Origin: Candidatus Liberimonas magnetica
GTDB taxonomy: Bacteria > Elusimicrobiota > Endomicrobiia > Endomicrobiales > JAFGIL01
DNA: 64,000 bases
Direction: 5' to 3'
Assembly: GCA_020523885.1 (NCBI GenBank)
Contig: JAJAPY010000004.1
Location: 62,001 to 126,000, forward strand
In this document: positions 47,641 to 60,000 of the stretch, piece after piece
Position numbering within the stretch: the stretch's first letter is position 1
How the letters are laid out: each line of letters begins with the position of its first letter
Translations under genes and position numbers: made by a program
Notes under the pieces: generated by a model
The model's input: only the letters and a program-made list of their open reading frames with translations
What the model was told of the DNA's origin: nothing
Database searches by the model: none

Positions 47641-47880
47641 AGCTGCTTTGGTCTTTTAACCCTGCGGGTGATGACCCGAAGGGTTACACCGTACCGGCAA
47701 CACAGTTTCGGTGTATCCCCTTCTTCGCATTGCCTGCTCCGCCGAAGTAGTCTCTATGGCTACGAAGGCCGGGCATCTGCGGGTTTACGCCCGCAGTTTT
47801 TCTGCGAAGGGGGACAAAAAACAGCACCCTTTTGCAGGGTGCTGTTAAAAAACATATTTCTTGTCCAAAAAGAATATTCA
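47641..47880. repeat. Region dense in inverted repeats between cheY and giant gene 2
   Basis: Several palindromes lie in a row: accctgcgggt with acccgaagggt (47659-47685), tacaccg with cggtgta (about 47685-47715), ctgcggg/cccgcag followed by five T (47777-47801, plus strand), and the giant-gene terminator at 47816-47845. The motif ccgccgaagtag and cttcgcattgcctgctccgc resembles dispersed palindromes of other uncultivated bacteria. Frames over it on both strands are low-complexity by-products. Confidence 0.5.
47816..47845 (-). terminator. Rho-independent terminator of giant gene 2
   Basis: acagcaccc (47821-47829) pairs with gggtgctgt (47837-47845), a 9-bp stem with a 7-nt loop. On the minus strand the stem is followed by six T (complement of 47816-47821). 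It lies about 210 nt after the stop of the giant gene. Confidence 0.8.
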
Positions 47881-47989
47881 TTTTTATTAAATCTTAGCGC
47901 TGCTCCTCCGGCTGAACAGACTGGGCCTGAAGCCAGAGGCTTTAATAACGCAGCCTAATGCGACTTCGTTTATTTGATCGGAGGTTTTC

Positions 47990-48058
47990 ATGGCGCATGT
48001 AATAAGCAAACAATGGTCTAACCCGGAATTTGCAATAGGCTTTGGAATTCGCTGCTAG
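47990..48058 (+). CDS. Possible 22-aa small ORF convergent with giant gene 2
   Basis: ATG at 47990 is preceded by GGAGG at 7-8 nt spacing, and the frame reads MAHVISKQWSNPEFAIGFGI, then two residues and TAG at 48056-48058, overlapping the giant gene's stop on the other strand. Upstream, cctccggct and agccagagg (about 47905-47940) can form a stem enclosed by gctgc/gcagc. The strong ribosome site and structured leader are suggestive; a chance hit is quite possible. Confidence 0.25.
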   Translation: MAHVISKQWSNPEFAIGFGIRC

Positions 48059-51000
48059 GCTGCTGACTGTATCAGCAGTGTTTTGGCAACATCAACCGCA
48101 TTACCAGCTGCATCTTTCATCTTCTCGCTGTCAATCTTGAACTCCATGAAAACATCACCGAAGAGCTGCATTATATCAGCAATAGTCCCGACATCATTGA
48201 TATCCAAAACCAGTTTTCCTGAGTTCAACAAGCTTAAGATGTTTTTCAAAAATTCATAGATATTGCCAGCGCCTGTCAATGACTCTGGTATATTCAAATT
48301 CGCAAGTTCAGTTCTTGCCATTGGCTCTTTAACATACTGCATTGATAAAATATAGGCAAATTTCTTAATATTGGCTTCGTTTTGACCTGCATAAAGCCCT
48401 CTATTCTTTTGTAAGAATGCGGCAATTTTATCAGCAACCTGAACTGCTGCGTCAGATGTGTTCCTGTCAATTTCAGCCCTTGCAGCAAGCGCATTATAGT
48501 AACCAAACCACACATGCAGGTTAGCTTCAGTAATAGGTTCTGATTCAAGGATTTTTGCCTTATCAAGAATTTCTTCGATTAATTTTGCATGCTTGCGCAA
48601 GGAAGCTATGCCGAGCCTTGCTATCTCGTTTACCAGGGCAAAGTCATCGGTCAACGAACTATTAGCATCAAACTTTACATTTGCCAGGCTTGCTTCTATG
48701 TCTGAGATATCGCCGAAGGCAACAGCAAGCGGTATGGCCCTGGCAGCTGCCACTCTGGTTTTTGCAAGATTTCTGGCAGGAACAAGTAGCGGCCTTATAG
48801 CTTTTCTAACTTCGGCATCTTTTGACAGAGTCTTCTGCTTGAGCGTGTTAGCTTCTACAAACTTATTCTCAGCCGCCTGTTCCAAGACTCCCTTAATGAA
48901 CCTCTGTATTAATTCTTCATATTTTGGCATATCAGCCTTGTCAATTTCAGCTTTTCTTATCAGGTCAAGCACAAAATCCCTTATAACCCGCAGGTCCCTG
49001 TTATTGCCGGCTTCAAAAGATACAGCCGGACGGTTAAGGATTTCTTTTAATTTAGCGGCCATTACTCCTTCTTCCAATTTAGCAGAAACTACGCTGTATA
49101 AATCTCCGAAAATTAAATCCTTAAGCGCAAGTTTTTCAGCTACTTTCTGGCCTGTTGCATAGGCTTCATCAGCTGTCATTTCATGGCTGCTCAAGATTTC
49201 TGCAAACTGGGCAAAAAGTTCTTTAGCTATCCAGTACGGGACATCATTTGAAGAATCGGGATTTCTCTTGTTTTCATTTATGTCAGTATCGACAAAAAGT
49301 ATGCTGTCAGGAATATTTACATACCCGAATTTACCTACCTTAGACCTCAACAGCTTGAGCGTTGCCTTCAAATTCTCAACAGTTTGGTTCTGTATTCCGT
49401 CCTGAGGAATTACAGCTTCAAGCCAGACGTCCTTGTCTTCCTTCATTCCTTCCAAAATACTGGAATCACTTCCTATCTCAAATTTTTTAACAAATTTAAA
49501 ACCAAACTGCTTGCACAAATCCAGCGTTTTCGTGTCTCCTTTCAAGGCCTCCGGGACATCTACCGGTATAATAGCATTCGGTTTTACCTTGTTTACATCA
49601 GCTCTTAATTTTTCAAGGAATGAACTCAATTCATCATAAGTAAGTTCAGATTTAGAAAGATCAAGGCCGACACCTGCATAGCCGCGTTTTATAAATTCAT
49701 CCCCGGATTTTCTATCAAGCAGATGATATACCGCAGACATTCTTGCAAGCTCCGAATTACTCCTGGCTACAATCAGCCAGCCAAGCATAGGCTCACGCTT
49801 AGCATCATAGACAGACTGAATACCTTCATTTGCCTGAGTTTGAGTATTTACTATACCAAATATTTCACTGCCATAGTTTGTAATCAGATCGACATCCGCA
49901 GAGATCCCTTTTGCTTTCCTAAATAAATCTGCAAGCTCAGGAACAACATCCAGGAATTTCCGGGCATCATATTTCGTCTGGCCTTCAACGCTCTCATTTA
50001 CATAGGCAAACGGCATAGCAGGCCTCAACAACGGATTTTTCTCATTGCCCTTGACCATAAACAAGTTGGCTCTTACGGTTTTCCAGGACCTGGCAATATT
50101 AGCATTAAGGTCAGTCCACAATCCATGATTTGGATTGCCTTTTTCTCCGTACAAACTTTTCAAGTTACCAAGTACGGCACCGGACACAATATTTCCCGCA
50201 GCTGTAAGAAGCCCGGACTTTGCAACGATGGTTGAGCCCATTTTGGTAACTACATTTTTAAAATTCCTGGTGGATGAATCAGCCACATTATCCAAAACCT
50301 TCTTCAAAAGAGGCGGAAGTCCTCTATACAAATCCCACGGGCCGAAGAAAATAAGTGCAGAGCGTAGGAACATAAGGTTTTTTTCGCTGTTATTTTCATC
50401 CTCAAGATTAGGCAGTCTGTCAAGCTGTCTAACATTGGCATCATTACTGGTATAGGCTTTACCCCTTAGGACAGGCATTATACCTGCTGAATTTTTATCA
50501 ACTAATATGACATCAGGATTAAAGTCATCCAGATAACTTCCGGTGTCAGCTAATTTCTGGCCTAAGCTTTCTCTAAGGTTCTTATCTTCTTTAATCTGGA
50601 AAAACAATTCTCTTATCGCCTTGCCGATAATAACATCTTTATTGTCATCGGCCTGTAACCTTGACATCTCGGAAACAGAAAGATTTAAAACGACTACTTT
50701 CTTCCCGTCCTCATTAGAAGCCCTTATCTGGAAATTATAGCCATCCATATCAAGCGTGGGCTTCTCTCCCTTAAAATTAACAATGCTCCCTGCAGGATTT
50801 CCTACCTGAACCGCAAAAGACCTGATGCCGGAGTCATTGAACAGAATGATATTCTTTTGACTTTGCTTATCCATGTCTCCGACAAAAACCGGCACAACCC
50901 ACCTGCCTCTCATCTCAGGCGCCATTTTCATCAGTGCTTTTTCTGCATTGCTGGTTGCTGCTCTACCTGCTATTGATGCTGCAGCAGGTGCAAGATTCAC

Positions 51001-54000
51001 CGTGTTTTTTGCTGCAACAAGAGTAATTCCTGCAATTTTAACACCCTGAAGTTCACCGCGGCCGGTTCTGGTTTCTGCTGTACGTTCTCCAAAAAGCAAT
51101 GCTATATTAGCTAATGTAAACCAGGTTGTAAAGACAGCTGTAACTATTGAAATAACCGCCAGCGCTATTTTCACGTTGCCTGAGAGGAAAGTATTTATCA
51201 GCAGCACACTAACTATCAGCGCAAATATACCGCCGATACTCACCGCAAAATTGCCGACTATGCCTGCTATTTTAACAGGTTTAGGCATATTGTTCAAAAC
51301 TTCATAGGAACCTCCTGTAAAGGGGTTACCCTTCATTATTTCCTTAAAGGAATTCAACTGTATTTTACCGCTCCTCAGCATCCCGGCTGCTGCAATTATG
51401 TGAGCTGCTTCATGTACAAATATGCCAGGCCACAGCATTACCCAGGCAGCAAAAGATCCCTTTCCGGCTTTAGCCCTCAACTCCTGAGCCAAAACTGAAG
51501 CTACTTTTCTATCTGTTTGGCCCGGGGCTGATGCAGTCACTCCTTGTGCACCGGGTTTTGGTTTACGATAAATTTTGTTTGTGACAAACTTTGCTAAACC
51601 AATACCAATTATAACAGGCAGTAAGGCCAAACCTGCATATAAAGCGTTGGTCAATGTTAAGAACCTCGTTAAATCAAGCAATATGGCCAGCACTGCAATA
51701 TCTACAACCGCCGCTGTTCCTGCAAGGCCCAGCAACACATTAATCTTTTGTTTATAAGTAAGCGCTTTTTTAGCCTTCGGTGCTGCTGGTTTCTTGGCAA
51801 CAACAGCCTTAGTCGGAGCAGGAAGAGCCGCAGCAGGTACAACGGCAGGAACTGCGACTTGAGTTGCTTTGAGAGGAGATGCAACTTGAACTACATTTTT
51901 AGGCCCATATTTTTCTTTCATCGAATTAAATATTTCCAGCAATTCAATTAGTACGGCGTGTTCATCAAAATTTTTATAGCCTAATAATGCTTTGCGTAAT
52001 TCGTCTGGAATATCATACAGAAGTTTAATTTTTAGTAGTTCGGGTTCACTAGATAATTGAGATAACTCTGTCCAATCCTTAATAATATAACCTCTAAACC
52101 AAAATGCCTGGCAAGCTAACCGGAAATCCATTAACATTGCATTTTTATTGTCATTATATCCTGCCTTTTCCTCATCTGTTGCCTCTTCCCATAATGTATC
52201 GGCGGAAACACCAACAATTAAATCAGTATTTAAAACTGCTTTTCCAGAGTCAGAATATTTTTTTATTAATCCATTGCTGAATTTTTTAATCAATTCTTCA
52301 GCTTTATCCGACGGCTGAATATAATTCAGAATTTTCCCAGGCACGGCTTCTGCCGTTGCATCTGTAGCTTGAGGTAACGACTCAGGTGCAGGAGCAAAAG
52401 CTGCTTGCATATTACCTACCGCTTCAGCAACAACATCCACAGTTTTGACAGCAAGCAGTTTTACCATATCAACAAAATCTAGATTTTCAACTTTTTCTTT
52501 AAGCTCAGCGGTAAATACCTCGAATTCTTGTGCAGTAACAGTTTCTTCCTCTTCGTCAAGAAGCTTGGTGAAGAACTTTACATCGCGGTCCAAATTCTCT
52601 CCTTCAACACCTGCTGCATGCCACAGTTCATGGTATAAAGCTGCTGTAAACAATATCCTGCCCAACCTGGTTTTTGCTATTTCAAGGAAAGCCTCATCAA
52701 AAACCACAACATTGTCTTTTTGGTAACCTGCAAGATAAGCATACTTTTTCTGAAGAGCGATAAGTATTTTTTTATTGCCAAGGCTTATACCGCGGCCTGT
52801 AAGTTGAGGATCAGCTTTTATCTCTTCTGCCACAGCATTGTAGGCCTGCTTAATAAGCCTTGCGAAATCATCTGGATCTTTTCCTGTAATATTATCTACA
52901 AACTGTTTTTTATCAGCCGGGTCCATTTCAAAGTTTGTGCCTAGTATTTGTTCTTTATTCCCTTCTTGCACAGAAACATCTATGTTCGTTGTCCTGCCTT
53001 CACCTTTAAGCTTAAGCACATCCATGGCAGCTAAAGGCATTGCCAACGGAACCTCCTCGGCGTTCGAAACCCCTGCTGAAACAATTTTAAACAATTCATT
53101 TAAGGTTAATATGGTTAAGAAATTCACATGATCCGGATTCCTCATCATTTCCCGTATTTGAGGCCTTGCTTCTTCTACCGCAGCTTGTGCGCCGGATAAA
53201 CTTCCTTCATTCTTTAGCCGGACAGCTTCAAAGAGCAAGGTGTCTACTGCAAGGATCTCATTAGCCCTGGCATTCATCTTAGGCAATTTGCCTATGTCGC
53301 TCATAATTGATTTATGATATGATACTTCTTCAGCAGTCCATACCCCCTCTGCAAAATCCGGAACCTGAAGCATATCTGCGGCAGCTATTTCAACAGCTTC
53401 TTTTGGCGGAAGCGCCTCTAAACCCGCCATAAATTTCTTTTTTATTGCCGGCACTATCACTAGATCTACATCCTTTTTACTTAAGGGTTTAAGGTCTTTG
53501 GCTTCGGAATCTAATTTCATAAGCACTTTTGCAGCTTCTGCCTGGTCATTTTTGCTCATCTTTTTCAGCTTTAACCCTATTGCTATCGGAGCTAATGCCT
53601 TTAATGCTTCCTCAAGTAAAGCATTCACCTCCGGGTCATCAAAACCCCTCCCGTTCTTCTTCATTCTGGCAATTACTTCTTTAGCCATATCCTCCAATGC
53701 CTTTTTAGACCTCTTGTCTGCCTGCGCCTGCAGAAACCTCAGGTAAGTGGGGTGGCTCTTAACGTATTCAAAGGTCTTAGCTCCTATTACAAATAAATCT
53801 TTTAATTTTCCTGAAGCAAGCGCATTTCTTATCAAGCTGGATGAAATTGGAATGCTTGTCCCCATCATCAAATTCGCAGCTAATTCTTTAGGAGGCTTTA
53901 CGTGAACCCGGTCAGCCGGATCTTCAAACCTGTCTATAAACCTCGCCTTTACTTTTTGGGTGTTGGTATCAAACACATATCTTTCACCGGGATTTTTGTA

Positions 54001-57000
54001 TTCTTGATGATACGGGAATTCTTTTTGCCTATCTTTAGGCACGACTACTGTTGACTCCTTTCCATCTGTATCTGTAAATTTATAAGTCTCCCATCCCTGA
54101 TTAATTACTAAACGGACTAAGGTATCCTGCCTGAAATTACCCTGTCCTTGACCTACATAGGTATAGGTCCTTTTATTTTCATCATAGAGAAAATCGCCTT
54201 TTTTCTTATCCGGAACAAAATGTTTATAGTGGTCCCCTCCGACTAAGTATATACCGGTTGCAGGATTAGCCCCGTTCGGCATGTTTCTATTTAAATCTAT
54301 GATCCGGAAAAAGTCAGTTTCTCCAAGGAAATCATTGCTGTAACCTATCGGTGAATACTGGGCAAACTCTCCTAATAAGTTTAACGCCCACTCTTCAGTG
54401 GTAAGTGAATGCCTGTAATCCACGGTTGCAGGGGTCAGGGCTTTACGGAAATCTGCTCCCTGAACTCTTATCAAAACCTTATCGCTCTCATCCTCAACTA
54501 TAGCTTTTAAACCCGCCACCAGATCGTGCAGCCTGGTTGCAGGGTCGCTTGATATTGCGAAATACTGGAATGACGGCTCTTTCTTTCCGTTTGGATTGGC
54601 TGCCTGCTCCCCTTTTATACCTACATTAAACCTTATCTCCGGATCAATCTTTTTCTTTTCCAGCAATATAGCTATTTTTGCTATATTTTCTATTAAATCA
54701 GTTATCATAGGCCTTGCATCCGGATGCACCAGCCCCATCTTGACAACCATTCCTCCTTTTTGTTCATAATTCACAACTATTCCCGTCTCAATTCCCTGCA
54801 GCCTGAAATCTTCCATAATACGTTTAAGGAGCTTTTGAGTACGGTCATTTGAGTTAATAGTGTTGATAAGAACCTTTTCCCATAAAGGGCTTACCAGGGC
54901 ATCAAATTCATACCTGTCTATTTCATCTATCGTCCCATTCCTTGCCATGCTGCGGTCTAAATAGCCTAAAATACCTTCTAAAGAGGCTTTGTCATCCCTT
55001 GCATCGCTAACCTGATTAAGAAGCTTTTCAGTAATAAATAAAGAATTATTTCCTACACAGGCATTAGGCAGCGCTTCATCAAAAGGATCGAAAATCTCTA
55101 CACCTTTTATTGTGACTGCCTGGGGCAAGAGGATGCACAGCCTTCGCGTTAATATGTCTTTATTCAATTTTAGTGTTTCATCTTTATTGTTAGCCAGACA
55201 GGCCGCATTAACGGCCTGGGCGGCTTTTATGGCAAGCACTACTTTTTCTTTAAGTAGTTTGAGTTCACGGTCACCAGGCAGATTTTTGGCAAGCAGAGCT
55301 TTTATACCTGCAAGCTGAGCCGGGCTGATTTCAGTAAACACTGCCAACAAATTATCTGTATTTCCAAACAATCCTTCAACATAGGCTTCGACATCTGCTG
55401 CAGCAGCCGCGGTATTTAAATCTATCCCGATCACCCGCCCGGCATTTATGGCATTTCTTGTATCATTATCAACTCCAGCTTGATAATTTCCACCCAAGGT
55501 TTTCTTTGCATCAATTCCGGATAATCCTTTTGCAACCTTACCTCTGAAAAACCTTCTGCTCTTCTTGAAAACACCCGGAAAGGTTCCACTGATTTTCCTC
55601 TTGTTCTTCATTATTATTTTTCTATCTGCCTGTCCCTGGCTGGCACTGCTGATGCTCAGCTTGTCATCTATAAGCGAACCCATGTTTATGCAGCCTATCA
55701 AATCATTAACCGCGGCAGTTGCCCGTTCTTGAGTCAATGTTTGCCTCATAGTTTCATCGCTGCTCAAGTCAACGCCATACCTTTTAAAAGCCTGCCGTAT
55801 AACTTTAGACTTACTAAGGGCCTTAGAATCAAATCTGGCAATATCAAGCTCACCCGGCATATACGGGGATGCATCTCCTTTTTTGGCTGTGGACTGTATT
55901 GCTTTCCAAAGCACCGCAGTATCTTTTTCCCCGTAAATAGGCGCGTCCGAATCTTCGATTACAGCTGCTATCCGGACCCATAAACCTACGGTATTTTCCC
56001 AGATAGGTTCAAAGATTAGATACAGCAAAGCATATATGCCCTGAATTATACCTTTAACTACGGTAATATTAAATACAGGCAGGCTGGTCAACAGGTCAAC
56101 CCATTTAAGATTCCTTAAGCGTTTATACTGCAGTTCTTGCACTGCTGTCATTTTTTCCGCTTCAAAAATCTTTTTCTTTGTTTCAAGCTCGGTTTTGTAC
56201 ATCTCTTTCCTTTCTCTAAACTGCCTTGTATAATTGTTCCAGACAGACCCTGCCTGGCTTGCGGCTAACGTATGAGGGAACATGGATAACAGTTTTTTCT
56301 TGTTTTTCATACGGGTTTCTTTATCAGCCGCTGTTTTTTCCGCTTTTTCAAGACCCTGATTGTCTTCAAGAAGTATGGCAAGGTTAGGAATAGCTATAAT
56401 AAAATTCATTGCAGCAGCCAATTTTTCAGCAGGAATAGCATCAGGGAGAGCCGGGTTAATTTCAAATTTTTCAAATACTTCCTTTATTATTTTAAAGCCC
56501 AGGCTGCTTTTAGGGTCTTTTTTAATAGCTGCAGCATCAATTTCAGCCGCACGGTAGTCAGAAACCTCAGAACTCAGGAACAACAACCCGGACAAATTCT
56601 GCCAGATATCTTTGAATACCGCAGCTCTGCCCAGGCCCTTGTCTTCATCCATTTTAATCCATTTTTTGAAAGGTTCTGCCAGAGGAGTCCTGAGCGAATC
56701 TGCCAACGAAAGCCCGTTATGTAAAAATGGGCCGATAAGAAAAGCTATAGGCAGTACGTAAAAGAAAAATTGAGCGCCCAGAGCAAAAGGATGAAAGGAC
56801 GAGATTGCAATAATGGCCAACATTAACGCTGCCCAGCCTACTGACTCGCTGAAGGCATCATATAATATCCCGAACGCTTTGCTCGCCTGTTTTATAGCTT
56901 TGTTTCCTCCTATAAAGAAGCCGGCGCTTCCTGTCAGGGAATTCATGGTTTTTAGCGTATCATTCGGGACCAGGGATAAGAAAGTAAATACCAGGCTCCA

Positions 57001-60000
57001 AAACCTTTTAAAACACATCGTAAGGCCTTTCATTGTTCCGTATCTTCCGGCAAGATGAAATTTTGAGTCTATCAGCCAATATATGCCTGCAATTAAGGCT
57101 ATTACTGCCAGAGGAATAAAATAGGCCGGCGCTGCAAATAAAGCAGCAGGAGCAGCTAGTAAACTCCCAAAAAATATCTGTTTTGGATAAGAATATAATA
57201 GGACTATTCCCATAGCTACTCCGGCAGCCACAAACAATGGAAGCGTAAGTGCCGGCAGGGTAAAAAATGTAGCTGCGGCAAGCCCTAAGCAGGCAATAGA
57301 TGAGATGAACAATAATTTCATCGGGCCTTTTAAAAATCCAAATTTTTGCAAAATAACCCTATACGCGCCTGAGCTTATAGCCTGGGCAAAGACAAACTGC
57401 ATCCCGATGAAAAACAACGGCATCGCCAGGTACGCAAACGGCGTAAACGGCAGGAAAAAGGCAAACAAGAATATCAACGTATTAAAGAAAGGCACTACCG
57501 CCTGGGTAATATAATGGTCCCAACCGCCCAGCAAGGTAAGTTTTTCTGTCCAATGCAGGAAATTGCTCTGCATGGCCATGGTATAAATAGCAGATACGGT
57601 AGTCATAGCTGTAAACCCGCCAAACCTGTTATCAAAAGCGACCATATCACCCTGCGCCATTTCCCTGTTTCTTCCGATGGTTATCCCCGGGAAGTAGGCA
57701 GATACGAAGCCCTTTGTCTTTGCTACCAGGGCAAGCTGCGAATCCTCTATGCCTGACTCTGTGGTAGGTAAATCTCTCATAATTGAAAGCCTCGATATAA
57801 GAGGACCGTACATATACGCAGTCCCGACTCCTATCATGGCCATAATAACGCGCTGGTTAAACGTATCTTCTTTTATCATCGAATCCCAGGCGGTTCCTGC
57901 CATACCTTCGCCGTAGGCAACATCGCGCATGTCAAGAAAACCAAACCCCAGGTCCGGGTGCCTGCTGAATTCATAAGCTGCCTGAGGTAATTGCCACAGC
58001 GAATCAATCGTATGTTCCCAGTCCAGGTTAAGAATCATTGCTTCCTTGTCCGTGACATGCATCAAGGCCTTTACCCAGTTATCGGCTTTGTTACCCCAGC
58101 CGCTGCCGCCTTTAAGAATGTCTTTGGGCTCATCCCATTCTCCAATCATTGCCAGATGCGCTATTAAATGGCCGTCTTTATCATAATGATTCTCGCTTGA
58201 ATGGCCGTCTTTATCATAAGCGTCTGACCCGGGCACCCATCCCAGCTCTTCCATGTCTTCCTGTAATGTCGTTCCAAACAGTTTCTTTACATTATCAGAA
58301 AATCCCTTATCATAGGATGCTACCATGCGGTAGTATTTCATTACTTCTTGGTCCGTAGGTTCATGGCCCAAGGAATGCCGCAGGAATATCTTATAGGCGC
58401 TTAAGGATGCATCATGAGCAGTAAGCAGTGTTTTCTTTACATTGTCAACCCTGTACATTATAAACTGACTGATGATTTGACGGGAGAACATTATATCAAG
58501 CAATTGGGTCTGTAAGTCCGATAGATCCTGTTTCTTGAAATAATCACTTAAAAGGTCAAAGTAGCTGTCAGGCATATGAGGCGGCAAATCGTCAGGGAAT
58601 GGGATATTAAATTTCTCCCTTATCCTGTCAAGATCGACAAAGGTCATGTGTATAAACTCTTTATCCAGGGCATCTAAAATCTCCTGTTTACTCATAGCCA
58701 TTATGTCAGCTGAGGACCTTTCCTTTGACAAAGGCTGGCCCTTCTCATTATACCCCAGGAGCAAAATATCTTTACCTTCTTTTTTCATGTCCACCAGCTC
58801 TCTTATCATTTTTTCGTATGAAAAATACTGGTCTTTATAGCGTTCAATAAACGCCTCTTGCTCTTTCGGCGGTAAATTACTTGAAAGATATTTCAGATAT
58901 ACAACCCAATCTCCGGAGTTTACTTGTTTCACCAGCCTGAACGGGCTCTTTAAATCCCCTCCAGCCGCGCCTTCAGACTGCGGCCTCATATCATCTAAAC
59001 CTGAGCGGACTACCACGCCCAACTCTGACCAGGAAGAAGGCTTGGTTATTGTCCTTAAGAATGTTTCCGGATGGTCCCTTGCAGCTAATAAAATTTTATT
59101 GAACTCATCTGTACTGTGCAGGTTTACCTGGTTAAAGAAATCAACCAGCTTTCTTTGCGCATTAGGGTTTTCTAATTTAGGCAGTGGTTTGCCTGAGGCC
59201 AGGGCTTCTTTTAAAGCTTCTGCCTCCTGGGGCGTTACTATGGGCGCTGCTCTCTGGCCTCCAGATTGCTGGCCCAAGAGGACCCTGTCCACAATATCTT
59301 CATTAAATACATCACTTAAATACCCGTCATCGTGTACCTTCTTGATAAGTTCCGGCGTTATATCTGCATATACTGAAAGCTGCCTGATCTTGTGCTGTCG
59401 TTCCATAGCCACGGTTTTTGCCTCAAGCCCAAGGGACCAGAACGTCCGCAAAGAAAGGATAGAGGTAAAAACAGCCAGGGCAATTCCTATGGCATAGCCC
59501 ACAGGCAAAATCTGGCCTAAGGCATAATAGGCCGATGTCCCTACCAAAAATGAAAATGTTGTAAAAAACGCCCCGCCGAAAATCGTCCAGAACTTGGATT
59601 TTCCTTGTACCCTTTCCTTTGACCCTGTATAGCTTTTTGCTGTTTTCCAGATAGTCAGGTAGAGCCGTACCCTGTATTTAATAATATAAATTACAAAGGA
59701 ACTCCACTGAAGCAGCTGGCGGGCTAAGATATAATAAATCGGTACAAACCAGATTAAGCTTCCAGGCTGTCCTACCAATACTAAACCCAGGCCTGCGGCA
59801 GCGCCAACAATTATAAGAACTTTCTTTAAAATCTCATAGCCATTAGACGTTTTGGTAAACGGGAAAGGATAGTAGCTTACACCTGAAGGCCTGGAAAACC
59901 ACTGCAAAGCCGCATAACCTAACAAGCAGAGAGGGACAAACCAAATTAAATTTACAAAAATCCCGTTTAAAAGAATATACAGGCCGCCTGCAGCCCAAAC

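Noticed and set aside
47668-47958. 96-aa plus-strand and 65-aa minus-strand frames
   Set aside because: Both lie across hairpins and dispersed-repeat DNA, with no domain or ribosome site.
47641-48000. Riboswitch, SRP RNA or tmRNA upstream of or after giant gene 2
   Set aside because: Conserved cores of c-di-GMP riboswitch, SRP Alu/S-domain and tmRNA ends were looked for and not found.
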